DNA of 14,533 nucleotides. It comes from DAOUMU01 sp034409055 (GTDB lineage Bacteria; Chloroflexota; Anaerolineae; 4572-78; J111). Location: NCBI GenBank assembly GCA_034409055.1, contig DAOUMU010000189.1:1-14533 (forward strand). Reading direction: 5' to 3'. A model generated the notes under the pieces. It saw only the letters and a program-made list of their open reading frames with translations. It had not been told where the DNA came from and made no database searches. The position numbers were made by a program, and so were the translations under genes. This document shows positions 12,998 to 14,533 of this stretch, piece by piece (within the stretch, counting starts at the first letter, position 1; each line of letters begins with the position of its first letter).

Positions 12998-13915
12998 ATG
13001 ATCGTTACCATCGCCGGTTGCGGTGCGCTGGGCAGCCTGTTGGCGACCCGTCTGATCGAAGGCGGGGTCCAGGTCCAGGCCTTCCAGCGAAAGGGGGCCC
13101 AGCTTGAGGCACTTCAGCAGAAGGGGATCACCATCGAAGCGGACAGGACCGGCACCACCCGGAACTTCCGATTGGCCGCTGTTTCTGACGATCCGGCTGA
13201 CCTCAAACCAACCCGACTGATCATCGTCCTGGTCAAATCTTACAGCACCGAAGCAATCTATCCTGTTCAGGCGATTTTGGAGAGAAACGGGGTCGTCCTG
13301 ACTCTGCAGAACGGCCTGGGTAACCCGGAGAAACTTGTGCCCATCTTTGGCCAGGCCAGGGTGGCCGCCGGAACCGCTACTTATGGGGCTTTTATGATAG
13401 CTCCCGGGATCATTGGCTGGGGCGGGGACGGCTATATCTTTCTCGGCCCCTGGCAGAAAGGATTGGACATGACCTGGGTCGGCCATTTCTTACAGGAGGC
13501 CGGCTTGAAGGTGAACTACGTGGCAGATCCGAGGCCGGCCATCTGGCGGAAACTGGCCATCAATGCCATGGTCAATACCACGGCGGCCCTGACCCGGCTG
13601 AATAATGGGCAGATTTTGGTCAACGCCCTGGCCGTGGAAATGATGAAAAAACTGGGTCAGGAGACGGTCGTGGCGGCCGGCCGGGCTGGGGTGCCGCTTG
13701 ATTTTGATGATATCTGGAGCATGCACATGGAGAATCTGGAAAGGACGGCAGCCAACAGGCCCTCCATGCTCCAGGACGTAGAAGCCGGCCGGCAGACGGA
13801 AATAGAGGCCATCTCCGGCGGCGTGTTAAAATACGCCCGGGCTGAGCAAGATTTTCCTTACACCCGGTCGGTCTATACGCTGTTGAAGGCAATTGATATC
13901 AATAGGGGATACTGA
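12998..13915 (+). CDS. panE: 2-dehydropantoate 2-reductase (ketopantoate reductase)
   Basis: This is a 305-residue NADPH-dependent enzyme (EC 1.1.1.169) that reduces ketopantoate to pantoate for coenzyme A synthesis. The Rossmann motif GCGALG is at 7-12 and VLVKSYST at 78-84 forms the active-site edge. By alignment from memory to E. coli PanE (K176, N180, N184, S244, E256), the matching residues are K185, N189, N193, S256 and E268, with identical K-N-N and S-E spacings. SMLQDVEAGRQTEIE is the classic C-terminal signature. AAGGAGG (12984-12990) lies seven bases before the ATG. PanE paralogues can act on other 2-oxo acids, so the substrate is likely but not certain. It is the last gene of the flavodoxin operon. 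Confidence 0.9.
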   Translation: MIVTIAGCGALGSLLATRLIEGGVQVQAFQRKGAQLEALQQKGITIEADRTGTTRNFRLAAVSDDPADLKPTRLIIVLVKSYSTEAIYPVQAILERNGVVLTLQNGLGNPEKLVPIFGQARVAAGTATYGAFMIAPGIIGWGGDGYIFLGPWQKGLDMTWVGHFLQEAGLKVNYVADPRPAIWRKLAINAMVNTTAALTRLNNGQILVNALAVEMMKKLGQETVVAAGRAGVPLDFDDIWSMHMENLERTAANRPSMLQDVEAGRQTEIEAISGGVLKYARAEQDFPYTRSVYTLLKAIDINRGY

Positions 13916-13948
13916 GTAATAAAGTGGTATTTACCTTCACTATCATCG

Positions 13949-13993
13949 CGTGTCATTTCGACCAACGTGATCGAAGGGCATAAAGGAGAAATC
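13949..13993. repeat. Dispersed-repeat-like sequence supplying a ribosome-binding site
   Basis: The spacer after the reductase gene contains GTCATTTCGA (13952-13961), TCGAAGGG (13971-13978) and GGAGAAATC (13985-13993). TTCGA (13957-13961) and TCGAA (13971-13975) form inverted arms. The pattern GTCATTTCGA ... GAGAAATC resembles a common bacterial intergenic repeat as I recall it. Its AAGGAG is the best ribosome-binding site for the next gene. Repeat status needs a genome-wide count. Confidence 0.4.
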
Positions 13994-14011
13994 CCTGAGG
14001 TGCACAATAAA

Positions 14012-14533
14012 ATGAGCCGTGGCTGGCTGAAAAGTGGGCTTCTTGTCTATCTTCTCTTTTCATGGTTAACCTTTCTCCTGACGGCGACAAACAGCCTGGC
14101 TGCCCCCCAGCTACAGCCGCCGCCCGAAGGTGAGGTCTACGTCATCCAGGCCGAGGACCGGCTGAGCAAAATTGCCGAGAAATATTACGATGATACAACG
14201 CTGTATCCGCTTATCGTTCAAGCCACCAACGCCAAAGCGGCCGAGGATAATACGTTCACCCCCATCACCGATCCTGATGTGATCGAAATCGGGCAGAAGT
14301 TGTGGATCCCCCCCCGTGATCGACTGCCAACGTCTGCTGTTGCTGACCAGAATATAGATACCTTACCTGAAATTGCCGAGATCGGCACGGCTGGCGACAC
14401 CTTAGCCTTTAGCCTAATGCTACTAAGAAATGGGTTCAAGCAAAATCTGGTTGAGGAGTTCCTGACGGGCATCATTCCGGTCACCTTTGAGCGTCGGGAA
14501 AACAGCAGGGCGTCGGCGGACCTTTCTGGGTTC
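14012..14533 (+). CDS. Secreted LysM protein, cut by the window end (partial)
   Basis: The first 174 codons are open to the window edge. A signal peptide (about 1-30, hydrophobic 9-24, ending SLA-A) precedes one LysM domain (41-100, ending GQKLWIP). This domain is 36 of 60 residues identical, without gaps, to the LysM of the gene at 1470-2894. The following segment (about 118-174) differs from the other protein and is not recognised. ATG 14012 is preferred for the signal peptide; an in-frame GTG at 14000 is better placed behind AAGGAG (13983-13988) and would add four residues. The role is probably peptidoglycan-anchored. Whether Gmad2-like repeats follow cannot be seen. Confidence 0.85.
   Translation, partial: MSRGWLKSGLLVYLLFSWLTFLLTATNSLAAPQLQPPPEGEVYVIQAEDRLSKIAEKYYDDTTLYPLIVQATNAKAAEDNTFTPITDPDVIEIGQKLWIPPRDRLPTSAVADQNIDTLPEIAEIGTAGDTLAFSLMLLRNGFKQNLVEEFLTGIIPVTFERRENSRASADLSGF

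Noticed and set aside
12971..13486. A 171-codon - strand frame opposite the reductase gene
   Set aside because: It is the antisense shadow of a gene whose cofactor and catalytic residues are all recognisable.

Overview
The window looks like chromosomal DNA of a GC-rich, Chloroflexota-like bacterium (Anaerolineae or a relative). This is inferred from recalled family resemblance: a LysM plus tandem Gmad2-type secreted protein, a LonB-like protease joined to a tandem UspA protein, a TumE-type pair, and intergenic spacers full of palindromes and short tandem units. No rRNA, tRNA, CRISPR array, integrase or full insertion sequence was found, so the taxonomic placement is tentative.

Region 1 (1-6205, + strand) has an envelope and protein-quality theme. 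It holds a Ste24/HtpX-like M48 membrane metallopeptidase, a secreted LysM protein with two C-terminal Gmad2-like domains behind its own candidate promoter, a LonB-like ATP-dependent protease, and a tandem universal stress protein whose start overlaps the Lon stop (ATGA). The last three are closely spaced and probably co-transcribed.

Region 2 (6206-8169, - strand) holds a fold-type IV PLP aminotransferase (branched-chain or D-amino-acid type) and a short-chain dehydrogenase. They are separated by a 270-base spacer with a palindromic element between 9-bp direct repeats, followed by an inverted pair of heptamer arrays. Region 3 (8170-9797) is a divergent regulatory region, then a MarR regulator and a second, retinol-dehydrogenase-like SDR. 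A near-consensus promoter overlaps palindromes that fit a MarR operator.

Region 4 (9798-11341) is an accessory patch. It contains an unrecognised coding remnant, a mosaic of inverted repeats and heptamer arrays, the C-terminal remnant of an EamA/DMT transporter cut at a hairpin, a second palindromic element between 11-bp direct repeats, and a two-gene cassette with a TumE-like toxin candidate. Region 5 (11462-13915, + strand) is a tight operon of flavodoxin-fold protein, DUF1349 protein, ACT-domain protein and ketopantoate reductase. The window ends in the first part of a second secreted LysM protein whose LysM segment is 60% identical to the first.

The most distinctive non-coding signal is a set of degenerate 7-bp tandem arrays, mostly four units of the form CGYNNNN, at several intergenic sites and often in inverted pairs. 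Two palindromic elements with direct-repeat flanks and other large inverted repeats occupy the same spacers.
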